From the NCBI GenBank assembly GCA_019912845.1, contig JAIOHU010000034.1:1-60302 (forward strand): a stretch of 60,302 nt of DNA. The letters are read 5' to 3'. The translations under genes were made by a program, and so were the position numbers. The notes under the pieces were generated by a model that saw nothing but the letters and a program-made list of their open reading frames with translations, had not been told where the DNA came from and did not search any database. Origin of the DNA: a bacterium. Lineage in GTDB: Bacteria > Electryoneota > Electryoneia > Electryoneales > Electryoneaceae. This document shows, piece after piece, positions 44,825-53,080 of the stretch (positions are counted from its first letter, which is position 1; each line of letters begins with the position of its first letter).

Positions 44825-46888
44825 ATGAAACGCTTTTTAATCGTGTTGTTTTCGTTGATACTCATCAGCGGAATAAGCTGGTCAGTAGATCGAACATCCC
44901 CATTAGTACCACCTGGGCATGTTGATAAGTACCCCGATTTAAACAAGGAATATAACATCCCTGCCAATGCACCACGCTGGCAGCCGGGAATCACTGGAGA
45001 ACTTGACATTCTTGGCGATACCATACATGTAGGTTCCACCTGGTGGGAAGCCCAGCATAATGGTACTGTTGGTGAAATGATTGGATTCACCATGGATCGT
45101 GATAATCCTACCACAACAGTAGTCTGGACTGACCTTGAAGAGCAAGGTGGCCAGAGGCACGTAAAATTCAGCCGTATCTTTGATATGGATGGAACGCTTC
45201 AGATCGAAGCTGGTGCTCCTTATGCAGTAGACGCAGGTCAGCGTGCTGGCTATACAACCCTGGCTTATTACACTGATGGCGATGTTCTTGGTGAATTGCC
45301 AGTTTATCATTCTACCCTGAATGTCAACAATCCTTATGGAAGTTGGATTGGGGTTGAGTGGTCACTGTTCCCTGGAATTTTCAATGAATATGAAATTCCG
45401 ACTTTTGAAGGTTTGGAACAGATATGGCCCCATGCAGCGGCAACTCTTTACGACGACACGCTTTTTGTTCATAATTTGTCATTTGAAAATCGTGAAGACC
45501 CTGTTGGATTACAGCACGTAACTTATTCACGGAACTATTACGATCCAGCTACCGAAACAGTGGTAACACAAGACCAACAACTGGTTACAGATGTTGCGAT
45601 GAATATCGCCGGTCATGTAGCTACCTCCTATGATGGACGTCGCGTTGCGGTTGCACAGACTGTACCATGGGACTTGGAAGAGCCTGAATTGACTCAGGTT
45701 GGTAATGATGTTTGGCTATGGATTAGTGAAGATGGTGGGGAGACCTGGGATTGGAATAATCCGATCAACTTGACAGATTTCCTTGATCCGAATCCTGATC
45801 TGTTACCTGACACAACTGCAGCGAACACAGATACACTTCGCGCCTACACAGATGTTGATGTTTATTTCGATCACGACGACATTCTTCATGTTGCCTTTAC
45901 AACACCAGTGTATTATTACTACCAGCCAAGCTACTTCTTCTATTCAGTCGTTTGGCACTGGGATGAAGAATCTGACGCATTCACGATGGTCGCGGATGGT
46001 ACTTTCTGGAATAACTCGCAACCAGGATCATGGCAACGTACTGCACAACGTCCAAATATGTATCAGGACCCGGAATCAGGAATTATGTACCTGGTCTATC
46101 AGCAGTTTGGTGTACCTGGTGATACCCTCGACGATGGCACCCCAAAAGATGCCTCAACCAATGGCTTGGCGAATGGTGAAGTTTTCATTACAGCCAGCCC
46201 ACCAAACAATGTACACGGTGACTGGTATGGTCGTCTCTGGACAAAAGGCACTAATCTCACAAATACTCGCAATGAACAACCAGAAGACCCTGGTTTCAAT
46301 GAGAATGAACGTGAGCCAAGTATCTCAGCGTACAACGAAGGCGACTACCTCAATCTCTTCTATATCAAAGATCTCGATGCTGGATTTACGGCACAGGAAG
46401 AGGGTGAGTTTACAGAGTGTCCGGCAGTTTATCACCGTGTGATGAAGCAGGATGTACTTGACAGCTTCAGTGAATGGTTGCCTAACCGTCCAATGCATGT
46501 TGATGAAACACAGCACTGGGAAGATCCGTATGGTTATGTCTGGGGCGATGATCCCAATGAAGCAGAGACGTTCGGATTCCAACGATCTGCAAACGCTGTT
46601 GACGAAAGATCAGAATTGCAACCTGGTGAGTTTAATTTAGAACAAAACTACCCGAACCCATTCAACCCAAGCACACGTATCGATTTCAGCTTGCAACGTG
46701 CTGGTGCAGTTCAGCTTACTGTATACGATCTGATGGGTCGTGAAATTGCAACGCTGGTTGATCGTGTAATGGCGCAGGGTCGTCACACTGTAAACTTCCA
46801 CGGTGAAGATCTGGCGAGTGGTGTTTATTTCTACAAACTCAGCTCTGGCGATGTAACACATGTCCAGAAAATGATGTTGATGAAATAA
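44825..46888 (+). CDS. Secreted sialidase-like (Asp-box) protein with T9SS sorting domain
   Basis: The ATG at 44825 (GGAGGAACAG upstream) opens a signal peptide (MKRFLIVLFSLILISGISWS) and is preferred over 44780, giving 687 residues. The middle part is a β-propeller-like region with an Asp-box 'SEDGGETW' and many 'DDTLFVHNLSFENREDPVG'-type blades, in the manner of BNR/sialidase-fold proteins; no catalytic Arg triad was identified. The C-terminus ('NLEQNYPNPFNPSTRIDFSL…SGVYFYKLSSG') is a textbook type A T9SS sorting domain. It is read in the same direction as the pilus operon and ended by a strong terminator. Confidence 0.87.
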   Translation: MKRFLIVLFSLILISGISWSVDRTSPLVPPGHVDKYPDLNKEYNIPANAPRWQPGITGELDILGDTIHVGSTWWEAQHNGTVGEMIGFTMDRDNPTTTVVWTDLEEQGGQRHVKFSRIFDMDGTLQIEAGAPYAVDAGQRAGYTTLAYYTDGDVLGELPVYHSTLNVNNPYGSWIGVEWSLFPGIFNEYEIPTFEGLEQIWPHAAATLYDDTLFVHNLSFENREDPVGLQHVTYSRNYYDPATETVVTQDQQLVTDVAMNIAGHVATSYDGRRVAVAQTVPWDLEEPELTQVGNDVWLWISEDGGETWDWNNPINLTDFLDPNPDLLPDTTAANTDTLRAYTDVDVYFDHDDILHVAFTTPVYYYYQPSYFFYSVVWHWDEESDAFTMVADGTFWNNSQPGSWQRTAQRPNMYQDPESGIMYLVYQQFGVPGDTLDDGTPKDASTNGLANGEVFITASPPNNVHGDWYGRLWTKGTNLTNTRNEQPEDPGFNENEREPSISAYNEGDYLNLFYIKDLDAGFTAQEEGEFTECPAVYHRVMKQDVLDSFSEWLPNRPMHVDETQHWEDPYGYVWGDDPNEAETFGFQRSANAVDERSELQPGEFNLEQNYPNPFNPSTRIDFSLQRAGAVQLTVYDLMGREIATLVDRVMAQGRHTVNFHGEDLASGVYFYKLSSGDVTHVQKMMLMK

Positions 46889-46939
46889 TTCTAAGCAGCA
46901 ATTAATACAGAAATTGATTTCTGTATTTTAGATATTCAA

Positions 46940-46977
46940 AGAGCGTCAGCCGAATTATCGGTTGGCGCTCTGTTTTT
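46940..46977 (+). terminator. Rho-independent terminator after the Asp-box T9SS gene
   Basis: A 14-bp stem, AGAGCGTCAGCCGA / TCGGTTGGCGCTCT, has two G-U pairs and an ATTA loop and is followed by GTTTTT. It lies 51 bases after the stop. Confidence 0.9.
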
Positions 46978-47017
46978 ATGATACCTGGGAGCCCACACAC
47001 CAGTGTGGTAAATGTTT

Positions 47018-47044
47018 GTCATTGCGAGTGAAGCGATGCAATCT
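47018..47044 (+). repeat. REP-like GTCATTGCGAGTGAAGCGATGCAATCT element
   Basis: Same family as 6110, 21091 and 50477. A small CACAC-CA-GTGTG palindrome precedes it at 46996-47007. Confidence 0.75.
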
Positions 47045-47050
47045 GCCGTT

Positions 47051-47079
47051 GGAGCGCCAAACTCCAGTTTGGCATCCTG
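47051..47079. repeat. GGAGCGCCAAACTCCAG palindromic module
   Basis: GCCAAACT-CC-AGTTTGGC (47056-47073) is a perfect hairpin. The first 17 bases, reverse complemented, match with one difference the end of the repeats at 58911-58978 and 59270-59337 (CTGGAGTGTGGCGCTCC). Confidence 0.7.
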
Positions 47080-47144
47080 ATGTCTCAGCGAGCGAAGCGA
47101 ATCATTCTCTTAATACGTTTATGGCAGAAAATGAGAAAATTTGA

Positions 47145-48224
47145 TCAGGTCAGAGTCTGGGAGATGTTGATCTCTTTGTCATCCGCCAGGTAAACTATTC
47201 TACTCTCTTTTTCCGTGTAAAATTTACCACGAGGTGAGGCGATGATCCGGATTGCAGGTCGTTCTTGATCGAAATCATCCTGTTGAACAACAACTCCCAA
47301 TTCCCTGGTCGTCATTCGTACCAGAGTACCATCGGGGTAGGGGACAATATAGTCGAGAAAGGTTTTTAATACTTTTGCATCCAACTTCGTCTTAAAATGA
47401 CGGCTTTTCAGAAGTTTGAGCACTCTATCCTGCGACCAGCCACGTTTATAAGGACGGTCACTACGTAGTGCATCCCACATGTCAGCTACAGTCACGATAC
47501 GTGCCCAGGGATGGATTTGAGTGCCAGATCGTTTGTCTGGATAACCCTGTCCATCGAGAACTTCATGATGTTGCCTTGCGACAACCCAGACACGAGGAGA
47601 TGTTTTCGTGCGCTGACTCAAGAGATCATATCCCCAGCCTGGATGACGTCTGATCTGGGTTAATTCTTCTCTCAACAAAGGCTCACGTTTGTTCAAGATG
47701 GATGGTGCAAGGCTCATTTTGCCGATATCATGAAGCAGGCCTGCCACTGCCAGTTCATTGAGCTCTTTACGATTCATATTCAGGGCTCGACCAAGAACAA
47801 GTGAGATAGCGGTAACATTGACACTGTGACGGAAGGTGTAGTCATCAAAGCCGCGGAGGTCATGAGTGGGAATGCTCAACTTACCATTTGAATAAACATC
47901 TTCGACCATACGTTCACTTACAGACGCTATTCCCTCAAGTTTATCACCATTGTTCTGGCTGAGTTCATTGTGATGAGTGAGGACTGAGTAGACTTCTTCG
48001 ACTGCAGAAATCCGGGTAGAATCGCTGATGGTGTCGTCGCTGGATGTATCCTTTGTGAATGAATCATTGATGTAGAGCTTGTAGATGCCCATTTTCATCA
48101 GAGTTCGCAAATCGGTTCCCTGCAAACGGTTGCCCGCTTTTAACAGGATGCCCTTACCCGGAACTGTTACATTTCTAGCCAGGTAGGCTCCCTCGGGAAT
48201 CAGCGAAATGGGACATAGTCTCAT
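47145..48224 (-). CDS. HD-GYP domain protein (probable c-di-GMP phosphodiesterase)
   Basis: The 359-residue soluble protein has an N-terminal domain of about 55 residues ('EGAYLARNVTVPGKGILLKA', the DUF3391-like start) and a complete HD-GYP domain at about 125-310: 'AGLLHDIGKM' (H165/D166), 'RRHPGWG' (H194), 'RQHHEVLDGQGYP' (H219/H220/E221) and 'VTVADMWDAL' (D248). Such proteins hydrolyse c-di-GMP. The intact site contrasts with the degenerate homologue at 8265-9422. A role in tuning the nearby pilus, whose PilB has an MshEN domain, is an inference. Confidence 0.9.
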   Translation of the reverse strand: MRLCPISLIPEGAYLARNVTVPGKGILLKAGNRLQGTDLRTLMKMGIYKLYINDSFTKDTSSDDTISDSTRISAVEEVYSVLTHHNELSQNNGDKLEGIASVSERMVEDVYSNGKLSIPTHDLRGFDDYTFRHSVNVTAISLVLGRALNMNRKELNELAVAGLLHDIGKMSLAPSILNKREPLLREELTQIRRHPGWGYDLLSQRTKTSPRVWVVARQHHEVLDGQGYPDKRSGTQIHPWARIVTVADMWDALRSDRPYKRGWSQDRVLKLLKSRHFKTKLDAKVLKTFLDYIVPYPDGTLVRMTTRELGVVVQQDDFDQERPAIRIIASPRGKFYTEKESRIVYLADDKEINISQTLT

Positions 48225-48424
48225 GGTTGCCGGAAGTGAGGTAAATTCATAAATCTAATAAAATCAAGAGTAGATCATAGATACAATCTAATGAGATGGA
48301 GATTATATAGCAATGAAAGCGGGTAAGTGGAGTAGGGACGAGAAGAGAAAAAATAACGCTCGAATCCACAAGGGTTATTGATCTTCAATTGTAAACAATA
48401 CCGAACAGTAGGAATATAAGCGAG

Positions 48425-48457
48425 AAAAATATAGGGGTAAGGAATTACCCTTACCCC
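48425..48457 (-). terminator. Rho-independent terminator after the zinc-ribbon gene
   Basis: On the minus strand GGGGTAAGG / CCTTACCCC, with a 6-base loop, is followed by TATATTTTT. It lies 19 bases after the stop of the small gene at 48476-48694 and supports that gene being real. Confidence 0.85.
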
Positions 48458-48475
48458 GTTAAATTTACCTGATGT

Positions 48476-48694
48476 TTACTCACTTGTTGTGCTGAGCCAA
48501 CTGATAACATCCTTCTCCAGGTGGATCGGCATCCGTGAACGAACATAATCCCTTTCGCAACGCCAACAACGGTTGTATACAGACCTCCAGTTAGCGGTGC
48601 CGCCGCAACATTCGCATGAACCCGCATTCAAGTTGCTGCGGACTGATCTTAGTGGCACGTCAGGGAAGCGTATGCGGGAAGGCCAACGCTTCAT
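48476..48694 (-). CDS. Small zinc-ribbon protein of unknown function
   Basis: The 72-residue protein has a strong ribosome site (AGGAGGG, 7 bases before the ATG) and its own terminator, so it is very likely expressed. It is Arg-rich at the N-terminus (MKRWPSRIRFPDVPLRSVRS) and carries CECCGG…CWRCER, two Cys pairs about 18 residues apart, a zinc ribbon. No named family was recognised. Nucleic acid binding is plausible from the basic residues and the ribbon but unproven. Confidence 0.72.
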   Translation of the reverse strand: MKRWPSRIRFPDVPLRSVRSNLNAGSCECCGGTANWRSVYNRCWRCERDYVRSRMPIHLEKDVISWLSTTSE

Positions 48695-48916
48695 GATAAA
48701 GCCCTCCTATGTTTAGGAACCGATGGTTTCTGTTGTTAGAATTACTTGGTTTCAGAGAGCACTGGTTTATAAAAAGGATTAAATATTTGTTCACTTGTAA
48801 GAATTGCAATCACTATGCCAAAAGGTGACAAGGGTAATAATTCGAGAAAACGAGTCAATCTTATATTTCTCAAGAGGTTAACGCGATAGGCTGTAATGTT
48901 GTAATTGAATTACGAA

Positions 48917-48932
48917 TGTGCACTGGGTCACA
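48917..48932. promoter_or_regulatory. CRP-like palindrome upstream of the zinc-ribbon gene
   Basis: TGTGC-ACTGGG-TCACA differs by one base from TGTGA-N6-TCACA. It lies about 225 bases upstream of the small gene at 48694 and just past the end of the MFS gene. Weak support. Confidence 0.3.
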
Positions 48933-48987
48933 TTTGTGCATATTATGCAGATAGTGTAAATATCATGCACAAAAGTCAATCGAAAAA

Positions 48988-50172
48988 TCAGAGTTCCGCT
49001 TTTATTGGGGCTGGATTTTTCAGGATAGATATAAATACGATTAGGCTGGCAAATAGTGGTGCGATTGGCGAAACCACAAACACACGGGTATACCCATAAT
49101 GCTCCGCCAGGACACCAAGGAGGAACGCCCCTAGAACAGCACCTCCATCCATCATTCCTGTGGTCAATGCGGTGGCACGTCCCGCATGACCCCGTCCAGC
49201 AAGATTATAGCCGAGTGTTACAACAGCAGGGAAAGCGAGACCGTGTGCAACACCGCAGAACGCACCGGCGAAGATGATCAACCAGAGGGAATAGCTGTAG
49301 GATATGAGATACAGGCCTGCCGCGTATGCGAGAAATGCGGGCAGTAGCACCCGACGTAATCCTAATGTATCACCGAGGTGACTACCGAAGATTCGTGTTA
49401 TAATTCCAGCAATTGAAAATCCAGTGAAGTAAAGACCAAAGCCTTTCAGTGATCGTTCCTCGGCAAGTGGAGCTAGGAAAGCTGGAGCGGAAGTAAAGGA
49501 AATTGCCAGGAAAATTGCAAGAGAGAAGATAAATATCAAATTCTTCCACTCAATAGCAGCTTTTCCATTCTCGTTCTGTATCACACTCGGATCTTCGAGA
49601 TGTGTGGGTTTTGGTAGAAACAGGGCAATCAGCACACCCAAACCACCAAAAACGGTCATTACACTAAAAAAGACAGGCAATCCATAAGTGGATACTAGGT
49701 GTTCGCCGATCAATGGACCGATCATGTGAGCTGCAAGACCGGATAGTCCGTATTTGGCAACCGATTCATTCCGTCTACTCTTGGGGGCACTCTGACCAGC
49801 ATAAGTAAAAAAAGCAGAGAAATGAGCACCAAATCCAAAACCATGTAAAAAACGCAGCGCCCAAACCCAGAGCCCAAGTTTATCATCAATTAAAAATAGA
49901 TAACCCAGTGGTGCGATGGTTAAAAAACTGCTGCCAATGATTAAGATCAGTTTTGCACTCCAGCGGTCAATCAAATAGCCAACCAGAGGTCTCCCCAGCA
50001 CAGCCGCCAGGGAATATGCACCCATAAACATGCCGACAGTTTCTGCAGTTCCTCCAGCACCTGTTACATACAGTGGATAGATCGCATTGTTTGAGAAATT
50101 AAGTGCGATCATAAAGTTGTAAGCAAATCCGAGAAAGAATGGTGCCGATGAAAAATAACTGCGCTCAGTCAA
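48988..50172 (-). CDS. MFS transporter
   Basis: The 394-residue protein has 12 hydrophobic segments in two halves. The loop 2-3 signature is 'GRPLVGYLIDRWSAKLILII', and in the second half 'TRIFGSHLGDTLGLRRVLLP'. A charged 25-residue cytoplasmic loop ('KPTHLEDPSVIQNENGKAAI') joins the halves. It is a proton- or solute-coupled transporter of unknown substrate. The start is TTG with AAGGA 6-7 bases upstream; no better start is in frame. Confidence 0.88.
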   Translation of the reverse strand: MTERSYFSSAPFFLGFAYNFMIALNFSNNAIYPLYVTGAGGTAETVGMFMGAYSLAAVLGRPLVGYLIDRWSAKLILIIGSSFLTIAPLGYLFLIDDKLGLWVWALRFLHGFGFGAHFSAFFTYAGQSAPKSRRNESVAKYGLSGLAAHMIGPLIGEHLVSTYGLPVFFSVMTVFGGLGVLIALFLPKPTHLEDPSVIQNENGKAAIEWKNLIFIFSLAIFLAISFTSAPAFLAPLAEERSLKGFGLYFTGFSIAGIITRIFGSHLGDTLGLRRVLLPAFLAYAAGLYLISYSYSLWLIIFAGAFCGVAHGLAFPAVVTLGYNLAGRGHAGRATALTTGMMDGGAVLGAFLLGVLAEHYGYTRVFVVSPIAPLFASLIVFISILKNPAPIKAEL

Positions 50173-50420
50173 TGCAAATCCTTATGATGGAGTTTCTAAG
50201 AATTAAATAGTGAAGATCAGAAAGGTACTTCGATCTCAGATTATTATCCAGTGCCATTTTTCAAAGATTTCTCAATACAATATTAAAGAAATCTCATTTT
50301 CATTATGATGTGGGAACGACACTGCAATCATATCCTACTAGCTGATTGATTCATCTGGAATGGTAGATTGGCTCTGGATTTATCCAAAGTTTTAAAAGTC
50401 TACCGCTTGAGTAATTAAAC

Positions 50421-50436
50421 ATTGGACAAGTCCAAT
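50421..50436. repeat. ATTGGAC-AA-GTCCAAT palindrome
   Basis: A 7-bp perfect stem is followed by GCCAAC. The palindromes at 16298-16315 (GGGAC-TT-GTCCC core) and 16348-16361 (followed by GTGCCAA) are built the same way. Confidence 0.6.
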
Positions 50437-50476
50437 GCCAACATTCACAGCATGCGGAACAGACCATTAGAAACTG

Positions 50477-50502
50477 GATTGCTTCACCACAGTCGCAATG
50501 AC
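50477..50502 (-). repeat. REP-like GTCATTGCGA…GAAGCAATCC element (reverse)
   Basis: On the minus strand it begins GTCATTGCGACTGTGG and ends GAAGCAATCC, the same family as the copies at 6110, 21091 and 47018. Confidence 0.72.
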
Positions 50503-50693
50503 GTCAGAACTGATAGATTACTACCCTCTATGGAAACTGCGAGTGATTCTTATTTCGACCATTAACTCGTCCAGAGAGGCGTGAGAATACCTTGACCAAA
50601 TCTTGAGTAAGACGTAACTTCCAAACTTGTTCAATACACTTTTCAAACGCTAATAAAATGTGACCGCCCATATATGGGCAGGAGGGTTACCCT

Positions 50694-52775
50694 GTGAAGG
50701 AATATTCCCCTTCGGCGATTCGGAATGTCGGGTTGATCGGACATGGCTCTTGTGGCAAAACCAGCCTGGCTGAAGCCATGCTTTTCACAATGAAAGCCAT
50801 TGAACGAATGGGTTCAGTGGACGAAGGTTCATCGCACAGCGACTTCATGAAGGAAGAAATCGAACGTGGCAGTTCAATTTCTGCGAGTCTACTATCCGGT
50901 GAGCACAACAAGTTCAAGTTTAATATCATTGACACTCCCGGATTCAGTGATTTTTCAGGTGAAGTTCGTGGTGCTTTATCAGTTGTTGATTTTGCACTTA
51001 CGGTCATCCATGGTGTGGCAGGAATCGAGGTTGTGACCGAGCAGGTCTGGGAGTATGCTCAGGAGGAGGAGTTGCCTCGGGGTTTCTTTGTCAACATGAT
51101 GGACAAGGAAAATGCCAATTACGATCGAGTACTTGAAATGCTGGAAAGCCGTTTCGGCAACACAGCGATATTGGAGTATGCGGTTAATCCCGGCCCGAAC
51201 TTCGATAAAGTACTGGATATCCTGAACATGAAGCTCTTGACCTTTAGTTCCGGGGGAAAAGTCGAAATCAGTGAAATTCCTGGCGACTTGCAGGATAAAG
51301 CGAATGAACTTCGCGAAGCACTTGTAGAACGTGCCGCTGAAGCCGATGATGCGCTTCTTGAGAAATTTTTTGAAGAGATGGAGCTTAGTGACGAAGACCT
51401 GCGAAAGGGTCTCAAAATCGGGTTAATGAAAGGCACTATGTACCCGGTAATGTGCGGTGCTGCTACCGCACTGTATGGAGTCGCTCAATTGCTCGATTTC
51501 CTCGGAGGTTATGGACCATCACCCGCAGATGTACCCCCGCATAAAGCAACAAAACCTGAATCCACTGATGTTGTTGAGTTAACTTGCGATCCAACTGCCA
51601 GTCTCGCGGCGCTGGTCTTTAAGACCACAACCGAGGCACATGTTGGCGAGATGAGTTTTTTCAGGGTCTACTCCGGAACGCTTAAGAATGGTGATGAGGC
51701 TGCCAACACTGTCTCTGATGGTCATGAAAAAATCAACCAGATGTACTTCAGTCTGGGAAAACAGCGCAATGCAGTAGATCATGTTGTTGCCGGAGATATG
51801 GGTGTTCTTGTGAAGCTACGAAATACCCATACTGGTGATACACTTGCCGATATGAAAAATCCTGTCGTACTTGAACCACCCAAATTCCCGGAACCGAGCA
51901 TACGTTCTGCGGTAATTTCAAAGGGCTCTGGAGATGAGGACAAGATTGCTGAAGGGTTGAACACACTTCAGAAGGCAGATCCAACCTTCACAATTACCTA
52001 CGATCCTGAGCTTGCTCAAACCATTTTGTCTGGTCAGGGTGATGCCCAGCTCGCAGTTGTACTCAGCCGACTGAAAGATCGTTTTGGAGTTGAAGCGGAG
52101 CTGATCCCACCAAAAATCCCATATCGTGAGACGATTAAATCAACCGCCGAAGCTGAAGGAAAGCATAAGAAACAGTCCGGTGGACGTGGACAATTTGGTG
52201 TGGCTTTTGTCAAACTAGAGCCCAGACAGCGTGGCGAAGGGTATGAGTTTGTGGATGCCATCGTTGGTGGTTCGATTCCGCGTCAATTTATCCCGGCAGT
52301 AGATAAAGGCATTCAGGAATCACTGGACAAAGGCGTAATTGCGGGATATCAATTTGTGGATGTGAAAGCTACGGTTTATGACGGTAAATTTCACCCCGTC
52401 GATTCAGATGAGTTCAGCTTCAAAATGGCAGGATCATTCGCATTTCGTGAAGCGGTTAAAAAAGCGAAGACTGTCATTCTCGAACCTATTTATGATGTCG
52501 AGATCAAATGCCCGGAAGAGAATATGGGTGATGTCATGGGAGATATTTCCAGCCGTCGTGGTAAAGTGATGAATATGGATACCGACGGTCACTGGCAAAT
52601 TATCAAAGCGAAGATTCCTCTCGCAGAGTTATATAAATATGCCAACACCCTGCGTTCCATTACATCTGGACGCGGAATGCACCGTCGTAAATTCTCACAT
52701 TACGAAGATGTACCTGGTGATATTCAAGCAAAACTGATCGAAGAATACGAAGCAAAGCGTGCCGAAGGGAACTAA
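50694..52775 (+). CDS. fusA: EF-G-like translational GTPase with altered G4 motif
   Basis: The 693-residue protein has the EF-G domain order: GTPase (P-loop GHGSCGKT 16-23, DTPG 80-83), domain II, and III-V ('GGRGQFGVAFVKLEP', 'SSRRGKVMNMDTDGHWQIIK'). The wording 'GHGSCGKTSL' and 'ERGSSISAS' (in place of GHIDAGKTT and ERGITI) marks the divergent FusA2-like branch rather than the main translocase. The G4 guanine-specificity motif NKxD reads NMMD (134-137). The start is GTG with GGAGGG 7 bases before. A main EF-G is presumably elsewhere in the genome. Confidence 0.9.
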   Translation: MKEYSPSAIRNVGLIGHGSCGKTSLAEAMLFTMKAIERMGSVDEGSSHSDFMKEEIERGSSISASLLSGEHNKFKFNIIDTPGFSDFSGEVRGALSVVDFALTVIHGVAGIEVVTEQVWEYAQEEELPRGFFVNMMDKENANYDRVLEMLESRFGNTAILEYAVNPGPNFDKVLDILNMKLLTFSSGGKVEISEIPGDLQDKANELREALVERAAEADDALLEKFFEEMELSDEDLRKGLKIGLMKGTMYPVMCGAATALYGVAQLLDFLGGYGPSPADVPPHKATKPESTDVVELTCDPTASLAALVFKTTTEAHVGEMSFFRVYSGTLKNGDEAANTVSDGHEKINQMYFSLGKQRNAVDHVVAGDMGVLVKLRNTHTGDTLADMKNPVVLEPPKFPEPSIRSAVISKGSGDEDKIAEGLNTLQKADPTFTITYDPELAQTILSGQGDAQLAVVLSRLKDRFGVEAELIPPKIPYRETIKSTAEAEGKHKKQSGGRGQFGVAFVKLEPRQRGEGYEFVDAIVGGSIPRQFIPAVDKGIQESLDKGVIAGYQFVDVKATVYDGKFHPVDSDEFSFKMAGSFAFREAVKKAKTVILEPIYDVEIKCPEENMGDVMGDISSRRGKVMNMDTDGHWQIIKAKIPLAELYKYANTLRSITSGRGMHRRKFSHYEDVPGDIQAKLIEEYEAKRAEGN

Positions 52776-52807
52776 TCTTTCTGTGCAATTTTGAAATAGA
52801 ATGAAAG

Positions 52808-52838
52808 AAGCGGATTCAATAATTTGAATCCGCTTTTC
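52808..52838 (+). terminator. Rho-independent terminator after the EF-G-like gene
   Basis: An AAGCGGATTCAA / TTGAATCCGCTT stem with a 4-base loop is followed by TTCT. It lies 32 bases after the stop. The near-symmetric A and T flanks could let it act in both directions. Confidence 0.8.
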
Positions 52839-52990
52839 TGGTTAATTTGCGAAGCGATATTTGGCTTAGAGATCATTCATAGATTCTACTGATTCTTGTA
52901 ATTATTGTCTCCTACTAAACTGCTAAACATTTCTGTTGTTCAAACCACCACCTTACAATCAGTCCTAAAATCAATAATATAAATTCCTTC

Positions 52991-53024
52991 CTGGATGCCA
53001 GCTAAAAGCACGCCGGCATGACGC
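52991..53024 (+). repeat. GGATGCCAGC…GCCGGCATGACGC repeat
   Basis: Same framing as 16447-16481 (CTGGATGCCAGC, GGCATGACGC), with one stem mismatch. It lies between convergent genes. Confidence 0.78.
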
Positions 53025-53080
53025 AATCGGACAATACTTTCGAGAAACGCTATCAATGGCCATCGGTGGATTCTGTTCGC

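Larger units (their letters stand above)
50173..50693. other. Divergent intergenic region with palindromes
   Basis: This 521-base gap lies between the MFS gene and the EF-G-like gene. It holds the ATTGGAC-AA-GTCCAAT palindrome (50421-50436) and a reverse REP-like element (50477-50502). No gene or RNA was recognised. Both flanking promoters should lie here. Confidence 0.5.
52776..53080. other. Convergent intergenic region with terminator and repeat
   Basis: It contains the terminator at 52808-52838 and the GGATGCCAGC repeat at 52991-53024. Nothing else was recognised. Confidence 0.5.
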
